Below, piece by piece: positions 1-11,700 of a stretch of 64,000 bases of DNA; the stretch's first letter is position 1; each line of letters begins with the position of its first letter. The notes under the pieces were generated by a model that ran no database searches, had not been told where the DNA came from, and saw only the letters and a program-made list of their open reading frames with translations. Position numbers and translations under genes: made by a program. Location: positions 124,001 to 188,000 of the forward strand of contig JAOTON010001079.1 of NCBI GenBank assembly GCA_034440635.1, given 5' to 3'. The stretch comes from Lepas anatifera. Its lineage: Eukaryota; Arthropoda; Thecostraca; Lepadidae.

Positions 1-115
1 TCCCCCCAACACAAAAAAAATTTAAAAAAAAAAAAACCCCAAAACCCCCCCCCAAAAACTTTTTTCCCCCTTTTTTCCTTTGAATATAAAAAAAAATTAT
101 TTTTTTTTTTGGCAT
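1..115. repeat. Low-complexity homopolymer stretch at window edge
   Basis: Runs of A, C and T with almost no other content. It may be a poor-quality contig end or a decayed simple repeat. No coding signal. Confidence 0.6.
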
Positions 116-1378
116 CTGGTCGAAAGACTCTGCTAAAACACCTATTTGTTGGGCTCAATCACGGCAAAATAAGCTTCATTACGCAGGCTTAAGGCCGAAA
201 AAATGCACAGCTCAGTGTGAGCAGATAGTTGCGGAGGACCGTACTGTCCGTTTCAAAAGTATCGCTCTAATCTTAACTGGCGGACGCGGAGCGCCGTTGG
301 GGGGCACTCGGGAAAATTGTAAAAATATTGTTTTTAAGAAAATCACCAAAATTTCACCATTTTTTGGGGCGGCCCTCGGCCCTCTCTGATCCTAGTGAAT
401 CCTACGGTCTGAACCGCCCTGGAAAGATGGGGGAAGACATTTATAGCCCAATCTGCAAATTATCACTAGGACTTCAGGACACCCCGCGGGATGACGATTA
501 TGACGCTTATAAAGCGAGCGGCTCCCAACCTTTCTAGACTAGAGGGGTCAGTTTCCGAGGCCAGAAATTCTTACAAAACAGACTGAGCATACGTCTATAT
601 TGTGTCAGCGCGTGAGTTTAAAGCGAATTCATCCAGCATCGCTGGTAAACCTCTTTACCGAGACCCGGGATATACCCGAGTTTCTATAACACCGACAGTG
701 TTTCCCAGCGAGCTCAGTCAGCCCCGCGACGCGCCGTGAAAGCAAAAACAGAGGCCGAGAAGAGGCGCGGCACGGTTACCAGACCAGGTGGCGCCTCAGT
801 TGTGCGGCCTCGCTCGGACGGGCCGGGCGCTTCAGGGTATTGTTACCACAGCCGGGAATTCCCGCCGTAGTCCCCACTGCGCCACAGCGCCATATTAAAC
901 CCAAACGGTAGATGTATCGATTATTGTGATGAAAGAAAAACGAACTCTCCGATCGCTGCTGCGCAATACGGGGAGAAACCTAAAAGCGAAATCCCACGAA
1001 TGGGCGGAAATGAGTGGAGTGTGTCAGCACTTACCCATATGACAAAATCGATTGAAGTGTTCGGGTTCAGTTTTTTTGTGATGAGTGAGTATAAAGAAGC
1101 CAACCTTTATGACGAAATCGATGAGAAGATGTTGGGTTTTCAGTGATGTGGACAAGATTCAGTGATCGCTGAAAGCTTGTCTCGCTGCAGCACCGGAGAC
1201 TGTGCTGCATGAGACAATCTTCTCCGACTGGGGGCCACCATACGATACCGGTTCTAAGCAGACAAGAGACTAGAATTTCAATATGTTTTGATCATGCCTT
1301 ATGGCCGTTCCATTTTAATGAAGCCTGGTGAAAAATTCGGTGAGGTGGGTTTCATTAATTTTTATTTTTAATGAAACC
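116..1378. other. Non-coding stretch, no gene recognised
   Basis: Upstream of the first recognisable aminopeptidase exon. No open frame here resembles the missing N-terminal part of an M1 enzyme (membrane anchor and start of the first beta domain), so the 5' exons probably lie outside the window. The segment is likely 5' flank or intron. No promoter motif could be supported. Confidence 0.4.
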
Positions 1379-1558
1379 AGGGGCGTAGCCAAGGGGGCCG
1401 GCAAGGAGAGCCGCCCCCCCCCTGAGGGCCCGAAGGGCCCCCTGAAGGCACGATTCTGTAACGAGTAGGGACCTTTTTACCCATCAGGGCCCTTTTGGTG
1501 CTGTCGCAGGGGCCCTTTCCGGGGCGCCCCCCTGAGCGAAATCCTGGCTACGCCCCTG
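1379..1558. mobile_element. hAT-like MITE with 8-bp target duplication
   Basis: Terminal inverted repeats CAGGGGCGTAGCCA and TGGCTACGCCCCTG bound a GC-rich 180-bp body. The flanks carry the direct repeat AATGAAAC on both sides. An 8-bp duplication with CAGNGG-type ends is the signature of hAT-superfamily insertions. There is no transposase, so it is non-autonomous. A related copy lies at 51803-51974. Confidence 0.85.
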
Positions 1559-1679
1559 AATGAAACTCAACCTGTAATGGAATGAAGTCTCTTGACGTAT
1601 GGCTTCAATGGCGATGGAGCGAGAGGTGTACACCGTAGAACACATTAGTGAGATATCGGTTCAATGGTGGAGGGGAGGG

Positions 1680-2059
1680 CAGTGGCGGATCCAGGGGGAA
1701 AGGCAATTGCCCCCAAACGGAAAAGCTCGGGGCAAAACTATGTTTTTGCCCCCTCCCCTAAAGCGATCGACCTCCTTTTTCCCCGACTCCTTTTTAGCTT
1801 GTAAGCAAGATTTTAGTGCTTCAACTCTCAACTTCAAACAGAATTAGTGAAGTTCAGTGTAAATATTGGGGCTTGGATAAGAAAAAAAGTATCTTGAGCC
1901 CATATTTTTCACCCCGTGGCGTTTTTTTGCTGTTCGTCTCCAGTTCCCAAAATCCTACCGAAAAGGCATATTGTAGCGCAATTTTTCATCCCTTGGCGTT
2001 TTTTTTGCTTTTCGACTTTGGTTTGCCCCTCCCAAACAAACCGGCTAGATCCGCCACTG
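1680..2059. mobile_element. hAT-like MITE, CAGTGGCGGATC family
   Basis: TIRs CAGTGGCGGATCCAG and CTAGATCCGCCACTG, flanked by a perfect 8-bp direct repeat GGGGAGGG. Short open frames inside are chance. It belongs to the GGCGGATCC-type elements that recur about ten times in the window. Confidence 0.85.
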
Positions 2060-2448
2060 GGGGAGGGGTACACTGTGGAACCACTGCTGCTACTGAATGT
2101 AAATGGGAAATGTAGGCTAGTGAAGGGCTAGAAGGAGGCTAAATGTAGGCTAGTGAAGGAGGTGCTAAATGCCTGCTGAGGTAGAATGTAAAGGGCCTTT
2201 ATCAAGGTGACGCCCGCAGTAGACGATTGGGTGAATATAGAGTTAGACGCACCCATTTGAAGTTAATATTGCAGTCTTCGCAAATGAGGGATATATTTTT
2301 CAGATAAGATATCGCTTTCTATCAGCGTCCTAAATTGGTTGGATAAATGATTTGATGAGCATCGGGATTCAATCTAAAAGCTACAGTTCTGTAAACTGTA
2401 ATGAAGGAAAGCAATGTAACTAAGTTTTCTTATTATGGCCGGTGTTAT
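2060..2448. other. Non-coding stretch before exon 1 of the window
   Basis: Contains a short local duplication around 2110-2160 (AAATGTAGGCTAGTGAAGG, two copies). Otherwise nothing recognised. Probably intron. Confidence 0.4.
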
Positions 2449-2511
2449 GTGGTGGTGGTGGTGGTGATGGTGATGGTGATGGTGATGATGGTGATGATGG
2501 TGATGATGATG

Positions 2512-2543
<32 letters not shown>

Positions 2544-2553
2544 GATGATGATG
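2449..2553 (+). repeat. GGT/GAT trinucleotide microsatellite next to an acceptor
   Basis: About 35 near-perfect trinucleotides (GTG, GAT) ending about 25 bases before the acceptor of the exon at 2578. The long Met/Asp-rich frames through it are artefacts of the repeat. Confidence 0.9.
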
Positions 2554-2577
2554 ACACCCGCCTCGCGCTGTTGGCAG

Positions 2578-2753
2578 GTGGATGTGAGCGGGGCCTTCGA
2601 GTACCAGCCCAACGAGTTCTGGGTGGTGCGCACGGCGCGGGATCTGCAGCCCGGCAACTACACCCTGAGCCTGCAGTTCGCCGGCAACCTCACCCGCTCC
2701 ATCACCGGCCTCTACAGGAGTGTCTACACCAACGAGGAGACCGGACTGAAACG
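2578..2753 (+). CDS. Aminopeptidase, window exon 1
   Basis: Acceptor TTGGCAG, then 58 codons starting VDVSGAF and ending ETGLK plus two bases; donor CG|GTAACC. It encodes the strand region with [12 protein letters not shown] and GLYRSVY, which precedes the Zn domain in M1 enzymes. Its last 25 bases and donor are repeated downstream. Confidence 0.93.
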
Positions 2754-5700
2754 GTAACCGGCACCCTCCCGGGAAATAGAGTAGCTGAGGAGACAGGACT
2801 CAAACGGTAACCTGCATCCTCCTGGGCAATAGAGTAGCTGAGGAGACGGGACTGAAACGGTAAACGGAACCCTCCCTGATAATGGCAAAGACGAGGAGAC
2901 GGGACTGAAACGGTAACAGACCTCCTCCCGAGTAATGGAGTAGACGAGGAGACGGGACTGAAACGGTAACTAACCCCCTCCCTGATAGGGCGTAGACGAG
3001 GAGACGGAACTGCAACGGTAGCCCCCGCACCCATCTTGATAGTAGTGTAGACGGAGACAGGACCAAAACGCTAAACGGTACCCTCTCGATACAACATGGC
3101 TCCCTGCCGGAAACCACGTGGCTGCTGAGAGCGCGTCAGGCAGGATATTGGAGTGTACGGATCTGACCACTCCATTTTGTGTTCTAAAAAGGTACAGATT
3201 ATATCTCCCAAAAAAGCGATAGCTCTTCGTAATGCAGCTCAAACATACTGATTATCCGCAGAAAAAGCAGTATCAGCACCCATGGGCGCCGAAAGCGGGG
3301 GGACGGGGGGACGCGTCCCCCTCTGGTGGCCAACCAGGGGGGACGTCCCCCAAAATTGTCGGGGTCAATCGTCATTAATGCTGTCAGGTACCAAATATGC
3401 TCAAAATTCGCCTCCCCGGTTAGCACCAGCCCGGGTCCGTCCCCCCTGTGAAAATTCCGTTGCGGCGCCCCTGTCAGCACCGTTGGAACTCGGTACATGA
3501 AAGACAGCCGACTGCTTTAAAACGTGAAAACTGTATTGGCATTCCTGGAAAGACAAACCATTGCACCGTCATGACCCTAACCACCACGCATTCATGTTGT
3601 CTTCCAGAATGATGGCCACCTCCAAGTTCCAGCCGACCTACGCCCGTCGGGCGTTCCCTTGCTTCGACGAGCCCAGCTTCAAGTCGACCTTCACTACCAC
3701 ACTGGTGCGGCCCAGCGCAGACGGCTACATCGCCCTCTCCAACATGCCCGTGGAGGTGGGTGGCTGAAGAGTAGAGTATATCGTGGATTGGAACTCAGCA
3801 TTCATTTATCATCAACCCACCAGTACGATGAGCATCCCAATACATACCTAGATACAACGCACATAACGATAGGCGCGGCTCTCATTAAACATCTCTATGA
3901 ATTTCTGGTCCAATCCGATCCAGAGATAGGGTTGGATTCGATTTACAGATTTACAGACAATTCGACTCTAGTTTTGTTGATTTGCAGTATTTTCTGGACA
4001 TGGATCTGGTTTGGATTGACAACCATGTTGGTGAAATGTAAGAGCGCATCGCCAAATATGACTCATGCTGATTCTGATTTATTTACAACACTGGGTACAA
4101 TATGATCTAAGCACACGTTTCACCGTATGACCACCTGCTGCGCGCCTACACTCTTAGGCGACCCGCCTGACCGGTAGACAACCCCGCTCCGGTCAGCCCG
4201 CCGGCCACCCGGAACACTGTAGTTCTCACGGTCACCGCCAGGGTGGCCACGCCTCCTCATACACCTCCCCCAATGGACGAGAGGGCGTGGTCCATGCTGA
4301 CGCCAGAGGGTCGTCTAAATCGGGATATAAGGCCAGCAGTGGAGATATTAGGGTCGTCCAACCCGGGATATCAGGCCAACAGTGAAAAAATTTGTTTAAA
4401 GGCGTTCATCGTTACTGTCGTCTGAAACATAACGCTAATATCAGGTTTCCACCGAAGACTCCTGTATCACTTATAACACAATGCCACTTTAGGGGTTAAC
4501 ATTTACAGCACCATTTCTTTATTTAGAATGACGAATTACTATCACATCACAGGCCTATCAAGCACTCAGTGAATCATATCAATCCAGACTCGTAAAGGGC
4601 CAGCTCGGTCATTGCCAACAAACCAATTCTCTGTTGCATGTGCACGGGTATTTGGATGTGGGTAGAGCTAGCCGTTTAGTCCGCGTTCAGTATCTAGCCC
4701 ATCTCCAGGGTCTTCCGTAACTTTTAGCCCTCCAAATTACATACTCTGAATAACGACGTTAGAAGTTTGAACGTCGGAAGAAAATATTTGCTGCTAGAAC
4801 GCACGTGAAGGGTTTGAGATATATAGGTTGATCCAAAAAGTTGTTTTTGCTGTAGTAAATAACAAAATGGGGATTTAGTGTATTTAAAAAAGTTTTTAAG
4901 AAGAAATTTAACTGGAGTCCCGATCCAATGATGGGCCTGTCGATCGCTTCTACTGCAGTCCATGTAGCTTAATTAGCTTATCGGGGCTGGACTTCCTGCG
5001 CGATTTCGTCGCGCATATCACAAAATTACGATGAACTATCCAACAAAGATTAACCTAACCTTCACTTACCGGCAGAAAAAGAAGTGTCCACTAGGTCATT
5101 GCAACTAAACCAAGGTGTTTTTCTGTTGTATGTATAAAGTTAATTGGGATCTGGGTAAAGGGTGACCATTTAGCACCGCGCGTTCAGCTCAAACACGCGA
5201 CCCTTTGCAGCGACGCAAAGGATTGCAGGATCGAGCTCACCCATGGACAGGATTTGGTGCACTCCCCTTGCATCAAATGTCTAGCTTTGGGCCTTGCTCA
5301 GGGCCTTTTGACTGCAGTGGCATAACATTGGAGGACTGGTGGAGCAGTGAAATGCCCACCACTTTGCGAAAAAACAGTATGTACGGCATTTAACCATGAG
5401 CTTTACTTTCCTGCACAGACCGAGGAACCGGAATCTCCGAGCCAGGGTCTGACGAAGGTACGCTTCAAGAAGTCGGTCCCCATGGTATCCTACCTGGCCT
5501 GTTTCATCGTCTGCGACTTCGTCTACAAAGGTCAGAGGCCAGCGCCGGTGGCCAGGCCTGGATGTGAACGTGAACAGATTCCAAGTTGATACAATGGTAT
5601 AAAATGTTAAAATGTTATCTGGCAAATCGGGAGAATCCGGGAGGAGAATTGAGCCACTGAAACCGGTGATTTGTAATCACTGATTATGGATCACGGATTA

Positions 5701-8700
5701 ATCATACTGTGGAATTAGTGATTTTCATCGCTGATTTTACACGATTTTCCACCTCGGCTGTGAGGAGGCAGACCAAGGAAATCAGCTTATAATCATGTTC
5801 CTCGTCACAGCCCGAGACAATCAATCAACTTGTGAACATATTTGTTCAGGGCTGGGTGGAAATATTTTATCTGCATCTAGAAGGTTGTTTTTGAGACCGG
5901 GGTTTTCGATGTTTGGCATCAAGCGGATTCTTTTTTTAGATTAGCACTTCAGATTTATTAAAAAATTAATAATGTTACGCAGCCATCAAGCAAATGGGTC
6001 ACGAAAGTGGTGGCACAATTTATTACAATCAGCGCTCGGGCATGAGAGGTGCATTGGGTGCGTGGTGTATCACACTATGGATTAAAAAGGGGGAAGCTAG
6101 ACAACTTGCTGTGGAGTAACTGGCCATGACATCCTCCACTCCGCAGACCGGCAGACCCAGCACGGCACCCAGTTCCGGGTGTTCGCCGCCCCAGACCGGG
6201 CCTCGCGGGTGCAGTACGCCGTCGACATCGGCTCCAACATCACCGACTTCTTCGAGAACTACTTCGGCGTGCCGTACCCCCTGCCTAAGCAGGACATGAT
6301 CGCCATCCCCGACTTCGTCTCTGGTGCCATGGAGCACTGGGGTCTGATTACCTACAGGTAAAGTGTGCACAAGTGGGAACTGGCTGTCTACGGGATAAGA
6401 ACCTAAAGTGAGCAACATTAAAATCCTCGAAAAGTGTATTGTGTTCGTGCTTTCGCATGGTTAGGCTCATGTAATAGTGTTATCTTCCTTGAAAACGATG
6501 CTCCCGAAACCGGTCGGGTTTTACACTCAGACAAGGCTTTGTGCAGTAACAAATGTTGTACTAATCTTATTAAAAAAACCTTCTATACAATATTGTACAA
6601 TACAATATTGTTCTATCATGTCGTACTAATATGAGACTTTGATCTACTCCGATTTACATGAAACCAAAAAACAAAGGGAGTTGATAAGTTGTTGATTGGT
6701 CTTTTCCCTCGAATCCTGGGTGCAAATTTTATCGTATAGAAAATTGGAAAACCGGAAATATCTTATTCATGTTCCGGTCTGGGCTCACACTATCATCGAT
6801 GATTATCCGGGCCATGGCTTGCCTGCATGCAAATTCTGCGGAAGGGCTGTGCTCGAATATAAAATCACAGTGAATTGTCTATATTGTGCATCTAGGATTC
6901 GAGAAGACAGGTCAGCTGACAGCTTATCAGCTTACATTCATGCTCCTGGGTGCAGCACTCCAAAAATAGATATTCTTTTGAAACATCTGAATGACTTTGC
7001 TTGGAACAGACAAGGTTTGAGGTAGTTGCAGTAAGCCGAAGACCCGACCGTATCATCACGTCTGGCCGCTAGGTGGTGGTCTCTGACTTTAACTGCGAAG
7101 TTCGGGAAATGCAACACTGGAGCTATGATCGGAGTACCTTCTTGGTGCCTTAGGGCATTTGTTGATGCTATTTTACTGGGGCTTTTAGTGCGTTGTTTCC
7201 AAAACTCGTATGCACATTTTTATTGTTATCTATTTAGAGGAAACGTGGTACCTTTGTCGTAATTAAACTGAACTACTAGTCGCACAGAGGAGGGAGTTTT
7301 GGAGCACGTCAGCGGCTAAGGCTGTATGTGAACAAGTCCCATAGAACCTACCGACAGACCTTGATTTAATATATCCCGCGCCGCTGTTACAGGGAGACCA
7401 ACCTGTTGTACAACGAGAGCAGCAGCTCTTCCTACAACCACCAGAGGATCGCCGCCGTGGTCTCGCACGAGCTGGCCCACCAGTGGTTCGGAAACCTGGT
7501 GACGCTCAACTGGTGGGACGACCTGTGGCTGAACGAAGGCTTCGCCAGCTACATCGAGTACAAGGGCATCGCGCAGTACCACCCCGACTGGGACATTGTG
7601 AGTCGGCAACGGCCGAGGACCTGGATGGGCACTCTAGCTTTGTGATGATGGTGTACGCTGGTGCTGTGGTGTCACTTACCAGGATCACAAAAATGGACTG
7701 TCGGGTCATCTGGTGAGCCTATTTGTGGTGTGAGCGGGTCACGTGAGCTGTCTGTTCCCTTCACATCGTGGTGCGAAAATGTCAGGGAAAAATGCTCAGA
7801 AGGCGGTATGGTAGCGTAGAAGTATTTTATTTTTGTCAAAATAGCCACATCTAACCTCTCGAATGACCCTCAGAACAGTCACATCTAACTTCCCCGCTGA
7901 CCTTCAAAACAGCCACACCTAACCTCTCGAATGACCCTCAGAACAGCCACATCCTGCCAGACGACGTGCAGCGGGTGATGGTGCTGGACGCCTCGGTGAA
8001 CTCGCATCCCATCGTACAGCCGGTGGACACCCCTGACCAGATCACCTCCATCTTCGACGCCATCTCCTACGCCAAGGTGGGTCACCACGGTGCATCAGAA
8101 CCAGAGGTTCTACATTCAGTCTCGGCGTCCCGGCACTGGGACCTGGTGATGGTAGTTTGAGGAGGTCGGACCCTCGCTGGAACCCATTGGGTTTGGCTGA
8201 AATCAGAGAACCTCGGATAGTGTCATTCATCATACCCACATGGTGCATAATTGCAGCTTCGTATGATTTCATGAAAATATTAAAGCACGTCATAAATGTG
8301 CTCCAAGCACTTAATAGTGGCAAGTTAAGGTATCAAGCTCAAACAAAATATTCCCCGGTGTGTTTTTACACAGAAAGCACAAACTAATCAGGACCCTATT
8401 GATTCCAGGGGAAGGTGGAGAGGCAAAAAGGCATTTGCCCCCGTCCCTAATCCCACCTCCACTTTATCCGATATTCCTAAAAAAGAACAATGTTTTCCCC
8501 GACCTTTTCCCCTGCCGCTCCCCTAGATAACCGGGATCGATTTGATATTGTCCTGCCAGGGACGCCGCTCAAACCCATCATTTTATTGGCACATGACTAT
8601 AGTCAAGTAGAAACCGGGTGTAGAAAGCGACACTTTTGTGCACCCCGAATTTGTTTGCGGGAGCACGACCGCACAGTCCCCGGAATCCATTATCATTGAC

Positions 8701-11700
8701 CTGATTAGCTCAGCAAGATTCCACCAGGAAGGTTAGCTTCATGGGCTACCTTCATCCATCATGAATGTATTCGTCTTAAGCAGCTGTTTGTCTTTCTGAA
8801 AAATTGCGCCGAGAGATTGGAGAAATTTTGTGCCACAGGGCGCTAAGGGCAACAGTTTTGAAACGGGGGATGGCTTGGCAACCGTGGCATACATTCAGCT
8901 CAGCTTATTTCTGTATGTCGTGAGATTGTGGGACCATTTTGATATTATTCTGTGTGAGTAAAGACGCCTTAAATCAACTTGAAGTTATCGCATTCCAAAC
9001 GGCAATTTTGATCATTTTAACTCGCAAATTTGGAAAGGGTCGCTTTTGTCCTGTAAATCAATTTACAAGTTTAAGCCGAAAATTTATTCCAAAGGGAAGC
9101 CAGAGCCAAAGTGCTCTGGTGCTCAACGAACGGTCCGGTCAAAGTTCGACCGGAAGCTGACTGGTGATCAGATGCCTTGAACAGGATGCTGCAGAGCAAG
9201 CAGGATTTCCTGTGCTTCGCGGAATGTGTAGCCTTAGCTTTCGAGTTTACCCGTCATGATTAGATTACTCCTTCGCGATCAGTCCGGGATCTTTGCTCGA
9301 AACACAATTCTGATACAGCTTCTTCTGTGACGCGGGCGCTCGCGTTTCGTTCCAACCGCACTCCTAACGCTGTCTGTGTGTGTGTCGGCAGGGCGCCTCC
9401 ATTCTGCGGATGCTGGAGGGCTTCATGGGAGACGAGGAGTTTCGCCAGGGAATCTCCAACTTCCTCACCAGGTTCTCCTACAAAAACGCCGTCACCAAGG
9501 TAGGCTGCTCTCCTTTCGTGTACATTGTGTTTTCTGTCTATGTTTCTCAGTATATAGTTGCACGTACGACCGGTAGGCGTAATTAGGGGGCCACCAGAAC
9601 ATACCCAGCTCATTTCGGTTTACTTTTCTTTAGATTAGATATGGCGGACCTTCGCAGCCAACTGGAATGGTCATGCTGTACTCTTATGAACTTTTTGCTA
9701 CCCTATTGTCATAAGTTGCAAAATACTCGCTGTACCGTGAAATCATACCAGTTTACTCACCGGCCGGATTTTTCCCCACCGTACTATGGTGTCTAGTACT
9801 TGACATCAGTGGGGGATACTAGGGGCTAGGGGGTGGGGTTCAAGCCCCACCCAAAATGTCAGCTCATAATAACTGTATAGCCGGAGGCTGAACCAAGGCA
9901 ACAGCGAGGGAAGATCGAGCCCCCCAGCTCCCTCACGAAATGAAGTCCTGGATCCGTCACTGTTTGACATAGTTCCTCTTTCCAGGACCTCTGGGCTGAA
10001 CTGAGCAAGGTTTCGTCGTCTCAGCTGCCCATCTCTAAGATCATGGACACGTGGACAAGACAGATGGGATTTCCAGTACTTGATCTGAAGAAGAATAGTG
10101 ATGGGTCGGCCTACGTTGTGACGCAGCGTCGGTTCCTGGCAGACAAAGAAGCTGTCGATAACAGCGACACACCATACAAGTTAGTCAGCTGTTCAGCATT
10201 TATACCGCCTCGGTATCGGACACATAGTCCACCAGAACGGATTGTGGAAAGAATACCTGCTAAAGTTTATTTAATCTAAGGAAAATCATTGTGGTAAGTC
10301 CAAATGCTAAAAAAATGTACGTGAATTTTTATCCTCAGATTATTTATATTATTATCTAGTCTATTATTGTATCTATATAATATATTATTTCCTCAGCATT
10401 AATATAGTAAAAAACGGTTTAAAAAACAGAACTCCAGAAGGAAAATCTGACGTCTGAACAGTTATAGACCTCAAACCAGTGAATTAATACATCTCATTAC
10501 CTACTTTAGATTTTTTTTTTGGATTAAACGGATTATATTAGATGATAGTTCTTAACGACCTGCTATGGACATGGCTTCCAATGTGTCACCATTACAAGCC
10601 AGTATGGAATTAAGTTTAAACACCCATCCCGTCCCGTGTCGTCAGTCCCAATGATTAAGAGAAAATTATCCAGAAAGTGGTCTCCTTCCGACGACCCATT
10701 CTTTTCTCTTTCATGCTGTTGATGTCTCATGTCTCATCATCTTCATGTCTCTTTTTTCATGTTGGGGCTGTGCTCTATATAACTATGTTGCACCCGCTGT
10801 GACTGTGTAGCGTGTGCTGTTTGGCTGTGTGCTGTGTCTGCCCCGAAGCTGGAATCAGCGGCTGGAAATTACGGAAGTACTTCATATACCCGGCAGCTAC
10901 CGCTGAAGATCCCAGTAACAAATAACGGAACCTACATGTACTCGGCAGCTGTAGCAAATAACGGAAACACTATACCCGGCAGCTACCGCTGAAGATCCCG
11001 GTAACAAATAACGGAACCTGCATGTATTCGGCAGCTAACACTGTGACATCCCTGTACCAAATAACGGAAACACTATATCCGGTAGCTACCGATGGGAGAT
11101 CCCTGTGACGTACTTCACTTCTGAGGACAGCCAACTCAAACAAAAGTGGTTTCACCTGGAGGATAGCAGGTAAACACATCTTCTTATCTCTCTGAATGCA
11201 TAGATGAGAGAAAGAGCTTGCACCATTGCACCATACTAAGCTGTAAGAAGTGGGGCAAGGAAAACTCGGCTTTTGACTCCTAATAGTCACGATCATCAGC
11301 TTTAGACTCAGGTTTCAGTATCACGATCCTCAGCTGTCGAGACTCGTGTTCCAGTGCCAAGATTTTCGGCTGTCGACTCGTGTTTCAGTATCACGATCCT
11401 CAGCTGTCGACTCGCGTTTCAGTATCACGATCCCTGTGGACCCCGCTTCGGTGTGGACGAAAGTGAACGCTGATCAGCGCGGGTACTACAGAGTCAACTA
11501 CGACAGCGACGGATGGCGCGCCCTCAGTCAAGCCCTCGTGAACGACAGTCAGGTAAGGGCGCGCCCTCAGCCAAGCTCTCGTCAACGACGGTCAGGTAAG
11601 GGCGCGCCCTCAGCCAAGCCCTCGTCAACGACAGTCAGATAACAGACTCATAAAGAGTCTCAACAGTCTCAGCGACGTAGGTGGACTTAAGACTCCCGGT

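Noticed and set aside
2401..2757. Met/Asp-rich N terminus joined to the aminopeptidase
   Set aside because: The GAT/GGT repeat lies before a good acceptor at 2578, and no M1 enzyme has such a segment. The frame is open by chance.
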